A program made the translations under genes and the position numbers. Below the pieces are notes generated by a model. The model was given only the letters and a program-made list of their open reading frames with translations. It did not search any database and was not told where the DNA came from. Shown piece after piece: positions 53,781 through 64,000 of a stretch of DNA of 64,000 nucleotides (positions are counted from its first letter, which is position 1; the number at the start of each line of letters is the position of its first letter). This DNA is from Bathynomus jamesi (lineage: Eukaryota; Arthropoda; Malacostraca; Isopoda; Cirolanidae), in NCBI GenBank assembly GCA_023014485.1, contig JAJOZX010003212.1:62001-126000 (forward strand). Direction: 5' to 3'.

Positions 53781-56448
53781 GTTGTTGTTGTTTAGCCGAT
53801 CAACCCACCCTGATCGAGCAAGCCGGCGGCACGCAGGTAACCGATCGCCCTCTCCGGAGTGGACCAGAGGTTCAGCGCACTAGTGATGTGTTGTGTTCGT
53901 TGTTGTGCTAGAGCGGTACAGTCTGTCATAATGTGTTCGATTGTTTGTGGTGTGTCCTGGCACAGGTGGCAGGTGTCGTCTATGGAGTTGTCTAGTCTGT
54001 GTTTATATATCCGTAAGTTGGGGTGATGTCCACATCGGAATCGTGCTAAGTTAACTCGATCCGATCTGCTCAGGCTGATCTCTGACTTGTTAATGGGTGG
54101 CGGCTTCGCACCTAGGACCGCATTCGGACCGAGTCGTGTCAGTGCTTTGTGGGTTAGGTGTGTGTGTGTGTGTGTTTTCTGTACTGTGTGATGTCTGTGG
54201 GGCGTGGAATGGAATGGAGTATTTGGTTATAATGTCTCTCTGGTGTTACCTTAATGGTGCGAGGTGTTGGTGCATGATTGTACATGTAGTGGCAAGGGTG
54301 TTGTGGGTTAGTTGTCGCTGCTGCCATGAATTGTGTTCCCCTCATGTCTAAATGTTCCCTAACTTTCAATATTTTTGTTTCTGTGTGAAGGTGTTCTATT
54401 GGTGTTGTTTGAGTGCATCCTGTAATGATACGAAGTGCGTTGTTTTGTATTGTCTGTAAGGTGTTTATGTGTGTTTGAGATAATGGGTGCCCAGCATGGG
54501 CTAGCATAGTCCATAACTGAGCGAATATATTGTTTGTATATTAGTGATGCTGTTTCCTGCTGGTGTCCAAAGTTTGTGCCTGTTAGTACCCTAAGCGTGT
54601 TAAGTGTTGACGTACATTTGTTTTTAATGTCCTGAATGTGGTTTGCAAAAGATAATGATGTGTTGTATGTGATCCCAAGTATTTTGGTCCTGTGAGTGTG
54701 TGGAATGTTGATGTTGTTTAGTGTAAGCTGTGGAATTAACTGGTGTTCTTTTGTGTTGCTTGTAAGCAAGGTGATGGTTGATTTTGTGGGCGCTACTTTG
54801 AGTCTATTGTGTGTGAGCCAGTCTTGTATACTGTTTATGTATGTTTGTAGGTTATTTGTAGCGGTGTCGATGTTGTTGTGGGTGGATGTTAAAGTGATGT
54901 CATCTGCATATGATGATAAGGTAAGCTTGTTATCTATGGGTGTTGGAATGTCATGCATGTATAAGTTGAAGAGTGTTGGTGAGAGAACAGAGCCTTGAGG
55001 AACCCCGTTCGGAAAAAGCTTGTTTTTGGATGACTTGCCATTAAATGTGACATGTGAGTATCTTCCTGAGAGATAGTTGCTCAGCCACCTTTTGGTGTTA
55101 TTGTGCATGTTTGTGTTGAGTATTTTGTTTATGAGAGGGAAGCGTGGGATAGCATCAAATGCTTTACTAATGTCTATTGTTGCTAATAGTGTACGTTGAG
55201 CTGGTCGTCTGGAGTTGATGCCATCCGTGATGTGCTGCGTGAGGTTAGTGAGTAATGTCGTGGTTGAGTGGTGAGGTCTGAATCCATGTTGAGTAGGCGA
55301 TAGTGGAATGTGTGGGTTGGTGATTTGTAAGATTAGTCTTTCTGTTACTTTGGAAGGTGTGCATAGTAAAGTAATGGGTCTATAGGAAGCTGGTTCTGTT
55401 GGATTTTTGTTTGGTTTGAGTAGTGTAATAATTTTACCTTGTTTCCATATGTCGGGAATAATACAGTGTTGGTATGAATATGTGCTGATATTTGTGAGAG
55501 CTAGTATTCCTTATGGGCCCAAGTGTTTAAGGTGTATGGTAGATATGTTGTCTGGTCCAGTAGCCTTCGAATTCTTAATGTTTTTGATGATCTTGGTGGT
55601 CTGGTCTGTATTGAAGGGTGTAATGGTCGTGTCGAGTCTGTAGGTTTTCTTGTGTCTGGCTGTTTGTCTCTCTGCGTGTTTCTGGTTGTTGTCTCTGTTT
55701 AAGTGACTTATCTTTGCGTAGTGACTAACTAGAATGTTAGCTTGTTGTGTGTATGTTGGGATATTATTTTGGCTGCGACAGATAGCCGCGTGTGAGGTGT
55801 GAATGCCGCTGTTAGAGTGGGTAATGCTGTTTATAGTCTTGTATAGCCTAGATGTATCTGTGGAGTGGTTTAGTGTTGTTATGAATTCCCTGAATATGGA
55901 AACAAGTTTGTTGTTTATTTCTGTGTTGAGCTGTTGTATCTGCTGTTTTATGGCTTCTGTGTGTGGTGTTTGTGTGTTATATTTGAGGTTGTTACGTTGC
56001 CTTATGAGGTGGGCTATTTCTCTAGTGTAATTTGGGTTGTATTTCCTAATGTTGCCCTTGGGTATGTATTTGTTTGCATTATTGATAATCTGATTAAATG
56101 TCTTGAGTGTTGTATTGATGTTTATGATGGGTGTACTGTTTAATGTGGTGAATTGTTCCTCAGTCTGTATTTTGAACTGTTCCCAATCAGCTTTCTTGTA
56201 ATTTCTGTAAGTGTGCCTAAGGCTGTTGGGGCAGAGTGTAGAATGTGTTGTAATGATGATGGGCAGGTGGTCTGATGACAGTTGCTTTTTTTGTTCTCCA
56301 TTGTGTATGCGTAGACAGCCCGCTGCACTGAGATTTGAGGAGGTTTGGCCACCAGCGCGTTGATGTTTTGGTTTGACGTCGCCTCTTCGCGTTGACGTGT
56401 CCCGCGCTGGAGGATGCAGCCACTGTTAGAAGCTTCCTCGTCAGCTGC
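53781..56448 (-). mobile_element. Jockey-type LINE, 5'-truncated, 13-bp TSD
   Basis: It is flanked by aatttcgttagtt at 53768-53780 and 56449-56461. The minus-strand coding begins within the endonuclease end and runs through RT. The 3' end is a (gtt)n/(caa)n tail next to the left duplication. Length 2668 bp. The 13-bp duplication and 5' truncation are classical target-primed insertion signs. Confidence 0.9.
54154..56400 (-). pseudogene. Jockey reverse transcriptase, frameshifted
   Basis: Minus-strand translation shows SSDHLPIIITTHSTL (endonuclease end) near 56270, KNSKATGPDNISTIHLKHLG near 55550, ASYRPITLLCTPSKVTERLI and QHGFRPHHSTTTLLTNLTQH near 55250-55390. The frame 54359-55108 then has [23 protein letters not shown]-type SYADDITLTSTH and WLTHNRLKVAPTKSTI. 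54154-54507 is the C-terminal tail (LQTIQNNALRIITGCTQTTP). YADD and the order match Jockey. A few in-frame stops make this copy inactive. Confidence 0.87.
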
Positions 56449-56461
56449 AATTTCGTTAGTT

Positions 56462-56955
56462 TTTGTTGTCTGTGTCAAAATTGTTACTATCTGAAAAGAA
56501 GAAATTGGGGGTGCTCTAAAGGAAAAAATCCAAGATTTGTCCACGAACGGTAGTGCATGGACGATACAAACAATTTTGAGAAGTTTGTAAGCCAGTGAGA
56601 ACTTAACATTTGCCTGAAGCTCACGAACTACTTACATTTTGAGTACAGCTTCCAAATTTGGTCTCACTGGCTTTGGATGTGAAGCTCAAAAATTTTGTCG
56701 AAATTGGTTTACAGTGTAATGCTACCATTTAAAGGAAATTTACAAGCATATATTCAGAGCTGTGCGTAGCGCCACTATAAATAGCGCGCTACGTTTCTAG
56801 GAGCGGCAACGAGTGGATGGACGCTACATCTGAAAATTCATAGCGATTGCAGGTAGCGTCGTTCCATTTTTTGTCTATGCAAAGTGCTACTCGCTACATT
56901 TTTTATAGAAAATATAAATTATAATAATTTGTATATTGTATATAATATACAAAGG
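56462..56955. other. Noncoding, unassigned
   Basis: Short words such as gtagcgccac and gctacat recur within 56760-56900 and may belong to a hAT-like repeat, but no matching ends were found. Confidence 0.35.
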
Positions 56956-57165
56956 TGATAAGGTGATAAGAGAAAGACAGAAGAAATGGATCGGACATGT
57001 GTTGAGAGAAGGATTGTTGAAGGGGTGATAGAGGGTAGATATGAAGGTCGAAGGCCGAGGGGAAGGAAAAGGAAAGCAATGCTGGATGATTTAAAGGCAG
57101 GCAGGAGCTACCATGAGATGAAAAGGATAGCTCAGGATAGAACACTTTGGCGGGACGCGTGAGTT
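56956..57165 (+). pseudogene. LINE reverse-transcriptase C-terminal scrap
   Basis: The plus strand reads RQKKWIGHVLREGLLKGVIE, then GRRPRGRKRKAMLDDLKAGR and MKRIAQDRTLWRDA. The W-I-G-H-V...RPRGRKR...W pattern is the terminal region of a LINE reverse transcriptase. It is related in type to 421-650 but different in sequence. Nothing upstream belongs to it. Confidence 0.65.
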
Positions 57166-57592
57166 GGACCTGCCTGATAGGCAGAACACGATGGATGAAT
57201 GGATATAATTAAACACATAAAATGAACTTATGGTTAGTGGTTAAACCGTAAACGTAACGTAACAGTAGAACGACTGCGCAGTAATTTTGACTGCTTTTCT
57301 TCATTAAATTAACTGTAGTTGCAAAAATGTTAAGATTTGAATAAAATCACCCTGTGGCATTTTTATTGTATTTCTCTACAATATAATATATTACATTTAT
57401 AAAACTATATTGAAGTTTTTCATATAAAACTAAGTCCTACTTTACGTACCTACCGACAAAGCAGTCATTTTGACTTTAAGTGTTCAGGTGCCTATTTTCA
57501 AATATATTAATAATTTATGTAAAAGATCCATAATTTATTTTATATATAAATTATTCAATATGTTTTTGGGGAGAAACTATACAAAAAGAGTG
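57166..57592. other. AT-rich noncoding DNA
   Basis: No recognised feature. Confidence 0.4.
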
Positions 57593-57832
57593 TTAGAAGT
57601 AATTGTAATTATAATTGTAATTCAACATTTCTAAAAAAGTAATTGTAACTAGTTGTAATTATCCCGAAATAATGTAATTTTTCCAAGCCTGCTACAGACT
57701 TCTCAGACTTCGTTAGAAGTAATTGTAATTATAATTGTAATTCAACATTTCTAAAAAAGTAATTGTAACTAGTTGTAATTATCCCGAAATAATGTAATTT
57801 TTCCAAGCCTGCTACAGACTTCTCAGAACAGC
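57593..57832. repeat. Exact 120-bp tandem duplication
   Basis: Two consecutive units beginning gttagaagtaattgtaatta are identical over about 115 bp. Each holds aattgtaatt-rich DNA, tttttccaagcctg and ctacagacttctcag. The unit also occurs inverted at about 62555-62680. The identity implies very recent duplication or an assembly join. Confidence 0.92.
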
Positions 57833-58443
57833 CTATCCTATCCAAAATTGTTATAAAGCAAAATGGGATCTTTTCCGTTTGACTGCCGCCATTGAAATAT
57901 AATTAAACTTTTTGTATTTTGTATTTTAACTGAAATGTCTTGATGATACAAAATAAGTTACTTTATAAAAAAGCTTTTCTTAATTTTCCCTTATAATGAC
58001 TTATATTCATAAGTTGAGCTTCCTTATTTGGATCACCTGAAGGTCAGTGCCCCCAGCCTTCTTTACTTAGCCTTATAAGGCTAACTAACGAAAATATCAC
58101 GACCTAACCTAACCAATCGTTATGTCAACTGTACGACCTTGACGATTGGTTAGGTTAGGTCGTGATATTTTTGTTAGTTAGCCTTATAAAGCTAACTAAA
58201 GAAGGTTGGAGGCCCTGATCTTCAGGTGATCCCCTTATTTTTCTGAGTACACGATTAAAACTTAAAAATTAAGCATGGATCTTGAAAGTAATTAAAATTG
58301 TTTATAAGAAACAAAATTTGAAGGGGAAATTAAGAAAAGCTTTTTTATAAAGTAACTTATTTTGTATCATCAAGACATTTCAGTTAAAATACAAAATGTT
58401 TAATTATGTTTCAATGGCGGCAGTCAAACGGAAAAGATCCGCA
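57833..58443. repeat. Large palindrome (arms about 260-300 bp) centred near 58132
   Basis: The left arm includes gatcttttccgtttgactgc, gaaatgtcttgatgatacaa, gatcacctgaaggtcag and gaaaatatcacgacctaacc. The right arm repeats them inverted, with an extra AT segment near 58250-58318. The centre is a copy of the ggttaggtcgtgatattt palindrome family. The right arm breaks at the LINE near 58443 and resumes at about 62508. Confidence 0.85.
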
Positions 58444-60560
58444 AAATGGAACTATACCTTATGTTGTTTCGTGTGTTGGTCTCTCTTCACACGGAGGTCA
58501 AGCTGGTGGCCCCGCCTCTAGGTCTGGCCTGGTGGAGGAGCGAGTTACTTTCTTGCGCTCTCCACCGTACATAGCCAGGCACGCCCGGCTCATCTGGTAC
58601 TGTCCTGAGCCAGGCATCCAGTCTTTTCTTGAAGACTTCAACTTTGACCCCCGTTACGTTTCTGAGGTCCTTAGGAAGCTGGTTGAAAAGTCTTGGCCCC
58701 TGACAACCAAGCTATTTTCCTTCAGGGTTGAGGAGGTCCCTTGTCGTGCTTTTAATTTGGGAACACTACACATTCTGCCTTTCCTATTTTCCAGTGTTGT
58801 TTGAATGGTAATTGGGTTTAGTTTTAGGTTTGGTACCAGTTTTTCGATCATTTTCCATATGTAGATTATGATGTACCTCTCTCTTCTTCTTTCCAGTGAG
58901 TACAGATTTAGTTTACGTAGTCTTTCCCAGTAGTTGAGTTCTTTGCAGCCATCAATCTTGGCTGTGAAATGCCTTTGCGTTTCTTCTAGTTTATTAGTTT
59001 CTTCCTTTTTATATGGGGACGTCAAACTGAGCAGTATTCAAGTTTTGGTATAATCAGTGTTTTTAGCAGGGGAATCATTACTGTCCTGTCCCTTCTCTTG
59101 AACGTTCTTAGAACCTGTCCGGCGACTCTTTTTGCTTTATTTATCGCTATCTGATTTTGTGTTTCGAATTTCGCATCATCTGTCATTATTATCCCGAGAT
59201 CAATCGCTTTCATGCTTCTCTGAATTTCCTGTCTATCTGGAGCATAATATGCAGTCTGTTTAAGTTCTTCTTTTCTACCATATCTCAAGAGCTGAAATTT
59301 CTCGGAGTTGAATGACATGTTGTTGTCTTCTGACCATTTGTTGTTCGTGTCCCTCTGCAAGGCCTCCACGTCATGTACATCGCTGATTTTTCTGCTGATC
59401 TTTGTATCGTCTGCAAAGGATGTTACTATACTATTGCTGTTTACTCCGCTGTCTATGTCTGTTAGCATGATAATGAACAGGAGTGGGGCCAGTACTGTCC
59501 CTTGTGGTACTGAGCTGCGTACTTCCGATTCTGATGATGATATACCTTGAATTTTGACGACCTGCAGACGATCACTAAGGAAGTTGTAGATCCATTTTCC
59601 CACTTTGCCTGTTATTCCCATGTCTTTAATTTTATGTCCTATTATACCATGGTCACATTTATCGAAAGCTTTAGCAAAATCTGTGTATATAACATCGTAG
59701 TTGTCATTGCCTTCCAATGCATCTAGGATATTGTTGTAGTGCTCTATTAGTTGTGATAGGCATGATCTACCTGATCGGAATCCATGCTGATTTTCGTTGA
59801 ATCTTTCCCGTGTCTGTCTCCAGGAAATCATAAATTTTCTCTGTAACTATTCTTTCAAATACTTTGGTGAGGTGGGACGTCAATGACACTGGTCTATAGT
59901 TCTTTGCTTGAGATCTGTCCCCTCCTTTATATATAGGGACAATGTTTGCTCTTTTCAAGATGCTCGGTATTTCCCCAGTGTCTAGGGATCTTCTCCATAT
60001 CCAGTATAAAGGTGTAGCTATTTCATTTTTACAGTTTTTAATCAATAATGCGTTCCAATTGTCCGGACCTGCAGCTGAATGTAGTTTCATTTGTTCTATA
60101 GCTCTCGCTACATCTTCTGGTGTAAACTCAAAATCTGTTATATACTCTCCTTGCAATTCCTCTTCAAAGAATGCATTTATGTCAGGTATCGCTTTGTCAC
60201 TTTTTGGGGTACTGAAAACTGATTCATATTGAGCTCTCAATGTATCAGATATTTCTTTTGGATCGTCGGTTAGTAAACGGCCCGTCACCGTTAGTTCATT
60301 ATTTCCCGTCCTTAAGGGCCCAATAGCGGCGCGCGTTTTTGTTTTCCTTTTTGCATAGCTATAGAAGTATTTTGGATTTTCCTTTATTGCTTCTACCGCC
60401 TTTCCTTTCCTCTTCCCTCTCTGTATGGTCCTTAATCAGGGCTTGTATTTCCCTATCGATAGCCTCCAGTTTTTCTTTTATTATTTTCCTGCCATTATCT
60501 CCGCAGTTTCCTAACTTCGCCTCCACTCTCTTTCTTTTATATATATATATATATATGTTA
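58443..60560 (-). mobile_element. LINE (CR1/Rex1-like group, family B), 5'-truncated
   Basis: The minus-strand element interrupts the right arm of the palindrome. Coding ends at the TGA 58487-58489; the 5' side ends near an (AT)n run at 60540. It is distinct in sequence from the CR1 family at 49150-52500. Confidence 0.78.
58487..60540 (-). pseudogene. LINE family B reverse transcriptase, frameshifted
   Basis: Pieces in order: 60359-60589 (charged linker), 59767-60288 (DVARAIEQMKLHSAAGPDNW, ANIVPIYKGGDRSQAKNYRP), 59022-59831 (NENQHGFRSGRSCLSQLIEH, YTDFAKAFDKCDH, SSVPQGTVLAPLLFIIML, SFADDTKISRKI), 58654-59025 (YWERLRKLNLYSLERRRERY), and a final frame with LPKDLRNVTGVKVEVFKKRL and LDAWLRTVPDEPGVPGYV. 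FADD is the catalytic box. At least three frame slips occur. Confidence 0.85.
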
Positions 60561-61888
60561 TAATGTGTTATAATGTTACAGACCAACAAAGACCCTAGGA
60601 TCCATTCATGGTTGGTCTACCTGTGTTCGTAATTGTGTATGTCCTCCGTGGTGGCGGAAGGGACCTACAATTTTACGTGGGTTCCGAACCACAAGAACAT
60701 AAGAAATTTATGCAAACTGCCTGTACATTGGCAGCGACCAATTTTTGCATAACTAATTAATTATCAATTTAAAACTAAAGATAGAATCTCTGGATCCAGA
60801 GGATCAAGTCATAATAGACTACTATCCACAAATATGTTACACTCTATATCTATTTATAACCAACATGCAAATATATCAGATCCAAAGAATACAGTCAATT
60901 TCATTACGGTATCCATCAATACTAGTACCTTGCCAACGAAAAATAAGTCACGGTCCATGTCGAATGCGGACCAAGTCAAAATTTACATATACATTACAAT
61001 ATATATACTTAGGAGGAAAAGTGTAGGTGTGGCTGTAAAGACTGTACAGTAATGTAGAATGTGTGTGCACCCATTTTGGGTCTCCCATTTCAAGGTGTTT
61101 GTGGGCAAGTGAAGATCATGAGTTTTTCAATACTTCACAGTACTATGGGGGGCACCGCTAGGCAGAGGAATCTCTTTAAATGGGGTGTGTAAGGACAGAG
61201 AGTATCCCCTAACCCAAGATGCTGCCTCCCTATATCCCACAACACTTGTGTTGAGCTGTGGGATCGATCACCACAACGCCTTACTTTTACTACCTTAAAC
61301 TATACCCAATCTATCAACATATTTGTCTAATCGATTTTTAAACATGTTTATAGAAGTGCTACTAATTACTTCTACCGGTAAACTATTCCAGCTATTTGCT
61401 ATTCTATGCGTAAAAAAGTTTTTGGCAACTGCTGTCTCGAACCTTCTACTTGTCAACTTACACCCGTTATTTCTAGTCCTATTATATTGAGATATTTCGA
61501 AAAAGCTATCTCTATCTACGTTATCGAACCCATTCATAATTTTGAAAACTTGGATTAGATCACCCCTTAGCCTCCTAGTCTCGAGTGTTGTCAATTTTAA
61601 CTCCTTAAGCCTATCCTCGTACGACTTTGACCTAAGCGACGGAATCATCTTAGTTGCTAACTAATGATTTATAAAGAGGAACTATAATATCGCGCGCGAT
61701 TTGTACTCAAAATTTCGAGCTATAAAACCTAACACTTTGTTCGCCTTATTGACCGCTGCTGTACTTTGTTTCGCTACTTTTAAATCACCAGTGACTATAA
61801 CTCCTAAATCTTTTTCCTGCTCTACGCTTGTTAAATCTTTCCCTGACATACTATACGCAAAATTACCGTTACGCGAACCTATACGCTT
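60556..61888 (-). mobile_element. CR1 LINE, 5'-truncated copy, interrupted in its 3' UTR
   Basis: The minus-strand tail 60556-60693 matches the CR1 3' UTR (gatccattcatggttgg-type words). The UTR resumes at 61273 and leads into RT C-terminal coding (61295-61648: LKELKLTTLETRRLRGDLIQ, YDN-type VDRDSFFEISQYNRTRNN; 61682-61888: SMSGKDLTSVEQEKDLGVIV). A 580-bp block, 60694-61272, is inserted. The 5' side is cut by the tRNA-like foldback at about 61886. Confidence 0.83.
60694..61272. mobile_element. Unclassified 580-bp insertion in the CR1 3' UTR
   Basis: It interrupts the CR1 3' UTR exactly, with accacaa present at both borders as a possible duplication. Landmarks are aactgcctgtacattggcag and tgtgttgagctgtgggatcg. 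No coding content or inverted ends. It could be a retroposon, but this is not shown. Confidence 0.55.
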
Positions 61889-62370
61889 GTGTAGAAGAGC
61901 GTTCCGCACAAGATGAGGAGGGAGAACGAACAAATGAAAAATGAGGTACCACCCGGGAATCGAACCCGGGATCATCCTTTTGCCGGTCAGATATGCTATC
62001 CTCCTCATCTTGCACGGAACGCTCTTCTACACAAGCGTCGTTCTTTACATTAATTATACTGTGTGTTGTTTGCAGTTAAAATGTGTATATATATATGTAC
62101 GGCATGCGAAGGTGCCCCCTCAGGGCATTGGTTTCTGGTCGTATGTAGGAGAATTACGGCTTCTGATTGATCGAGGTCCAGGTGTAGTGGATAGCATATC
62201 TGACCGGCAATCGAGTGATCCCGGGTTCGATTCCCTGGTGGTACCTCATTTTTCATTTGTTCATTCTCCCTCCTCATCTTGTGCGGAACCCTCTTCCACA
62301 CAAGCGTCGTTCTTTACATTAATTATTCTGTGTGTTGTTTGCAGTTAAAATGTGTGTGATATATATATAT
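61886..62370. mobile_element. tRNA-like foldback element, copies 2 and 3
   Basis: Inverted arms at 61886-61950 and 62240-62305 share gcttgtgtagaagagcgttc and gaacaaatgaaaaatgaggt-type words. A direct repeat (acaagcgtcgttctttacat, then gtgttgtttgcagttaaaat) ends each half in (AT)n. tRNA-like modules sit at 61946-62000 (minus, truncated) and 62176-62246 (plus), both with the ccggtcagatatgctat/atagcatatctgaccgg core. Confidence 0.8.
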
Positions 62371-62954
62371 ACGCATTTGATCAGCATTGCTAAGTTTTTC
62401 ATGAGTAATTTATTAGTTTTCTTTTTTTATAATGACTAATAATGAAATATAAAAGGAAACATAAAAATTAAATATTATAAGGCTGTTACAAACTATTTTC
62501 AGAAAATTTTCCATTTTGCTTTTATAACAATCTTGGATAGGATAGGCTGTTCTGAGAAGTCTGTAGCAGGCTTGGAAAAATTACATTATTTCGGGATAAT
62601 TACAACTAGTTACAATTACTTTTTTAGAAATGTTGAATTACAATTATAATTACAATTACTTCGGTTCCGATAGTCACAATTATAATTACTATTACACTAG
62701 TCAAACTAGTTAAATAGGCAAGATCATATTCGCCAATTTGAAATGAACATCATGTTTTTCCCAGAGATGTAATTGTGTATTTATTTATTGTGTGTAGTGT
62801 ATATTATTTCCACAAAATGGAAGAGAGAAAAGGAGAGTATGAATGGATCACGAATCAATATATTTTAATATCAGGCAAATTGTTTCGGTTTCAATTAGAG
62901 AGAAGAAACTTTGATTTAAGATAGAATGATACAAAATGCAGTATTACATAACTC

Positions 62955-63412
62955 AGAGCAATCCAAGAATAAGCACCCCAAAGTCTCCAATCCAAGAAAC
63001 AGCACCCCAGTTCGACCTCAATCCATATTAAAGGATTTTAACATAAAATTTTTTAAAAAATTATTTTAATGTTTACAAGGATATTGCAATAAAAAAAATT
63101 AGAACAACATAATTAAAATAAAAATATTGAAATAAGGTTAATTGAATGTCAGGTTAGGTCAACTGTACGCCTTTGACGATTGGTCAGGTTAAGCCGTGAT
63201 ATTTTCGAACTAACGAAAATATCACGACTTAACCTAACCAATCGTCAAGGGCGTAAAATGAACCTAACCTGGCATTCAATTAACAATTTCAGAGCAATTA
63301 ACTCCATTTTAACTCCATTTTAGAGCAATCCAAGAATAAGCACCCTCGTTCGACCCCAGTCCAAGAAAAAGCACCCTAAATTGATTTGGGGTGCTTATTC
63401 TTAGATTGGTCC
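62955..63412. mobile_element. MITE with ccaagaataagcaccc ends, perfect 8-bp TSD
   Basis: The ends agagcaatccaagaataagc and inverted ggaccaatctaagaataagc are flanked by cataactc at 62947-62954 and 63413-63420. The caagaataagcacc word recurs internally. It carries the palindromic MITE 63139-63283. Confidence 0.88.
63139..63283. repeat. Palindromic MITE, family copy 3
   Basis: ttaattgaatgtcaggttag, through gtcaactgtacgcc and gtgatattttcg, then a 3-base centre and the reverse complement ending attcaattaa. It is about 145 bp and is the innermost level of the right-hand nest. Confidence 0.87.
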
Positions 63413-64000
63413 CATAACTCTATATTTTTCATTTGCATATCTAAATAGGAGTAATTTTGTAAAACACTTCCTGATTACATTTCATAAAGAGAACACTTCC
63501 TCGTTGTCGTTGTGCACAATAAAAGTTTTTTGCAATTGAGAACACCTTTTCCAATCTTTCAAGTTTCAACTTGTTAAACCTCCTTTTCCTCCAAGTATCC
63601 GATTCTTACTGCCATTGGCCCACGGCCTTGAATTTCAAATGGTGATTGGTGAATTGGTGTGAGACTCTTGAGTGACTGAGTCGCTTGAACGCTTCGGTGT
63701 TGCTAACCATTTTTTTTAATTTAACTGAATTCATATGAATAAATAGCTAAAAAACACTAAATCTTCAAATCAGTCAAGAAAGTAAAAATGAATTTGAGAT
63801 GAGTTGGTTTATTTCAATTACAATTATAGTGAAATATAACATTGTCATTACAATTACAGCCAAATGTGTAATTAATTATATTCAGATGAAATTACGGATG
63901 TAATTTTTCCAAGCCTGGTCTGTAGTATTATGTTATTGCGGCAATAAAGCATTGTTATTTACCAATAAATTTACTTTTTTTCATTCTTACATTATCCATT

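Larger units (their letters stand above)
62567..63917. mobile_element. hAT-type element (caggcttggaaaaattaca ends), perfect 8-bp TSD
   Basis: The left end caggcttggaaaaattaca and right end tgtaatttttccaagcctg are inverted repeats flanked by gtctgtag at 62559-62566 and 63918-63925. The interior is AT-rich with no transposase motif, so it is non-autonomous (1351 bp). It contains the MITE at 62955-63412. The same end sequence occurs in the 57593-57832 repeat, also next to ctacagac. Confidence 0.9.

Overview
The window is nuclear DNA of an animal, most likely an arthropod and possibly a crustacean. The reasons are AT-rich DNA with intron-containing genes, CR1, Jockey and BEL/Pao retroelements, many Tc1/mariner and hAT DNA transposons, and tRNA-derived SINEs with (AT)n tails. 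The taxonomic guess is inference; no species marker is visible. Only one ordinary host gene is clear: an inosine triphosphate pyrophosphatase (ITPA) in four exons at 44612-47509 (+). Almost everything else is transposon, much of it nested.

Region by region. 1-2095: LINE scraps, a mariner MITE and a hAT MITE (1515-2006, perfect 8-bp target duplication). 2096-17762: a four-level nest. A 1.37-kb Tc1/mariner element (2098-17760, TA flanks) is split by a 2.79-kb DNA transposon (2826-17116) encoding a 561-residue protein. That gene is split by a BEL/Pao retrotransposon (3917-15408, duplication tcaat), which is split by a Ty3/gypsy retrotransposon (10113-14366, duplication taacc). Each level has its own terminal repeats and target duplications, so the order of events can be read. 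17.9-18.4 kb: a C-rich minisatellite. 19-23 kb: a second hAT copy, several decayed mariners including an inverted dimer, and a large hairpin. 23-29 kb: composite SINEs and foldbacks, with no gene.

29017-42395: a transposon with inverted arms of over 400 bp, holding pieces of an uncharacterised multicopy gene on the minus strand. It was later invaded by a hAT element (29722-32079), a CR1 LINE, an RNase-H LINE tail, a mariner derivative (37122-37692), a 2.7-kb hAT-like element (37738-40458) and another LINE tail. 42.4-48 kb: hAT remnants, then ITPA. 48.3-64 kb: a mariner with a hAT inside, a nearly full-length CR1, tRNA-like foldback elements, a Jockey LINE with a 13-bp target duplication, a third LINE family, a large interrupted palindrome, and a hAT element (62567-63917) that contains two further nested MITEs.

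The most novel candidate is the 2.79-kb element at 2826-17116. Its termini begin CACTGGTATGCAT, it has an apparent 5-bp target duplication, and its three-exon gene is open throughout once the BEL insertion is discounted. The protein has a Cys-rich N terminus and D, D, CxxC and E residues spaced like a DDE transposase. The 29017-42395 element is a second candidate for an undescribed transposon lineage.
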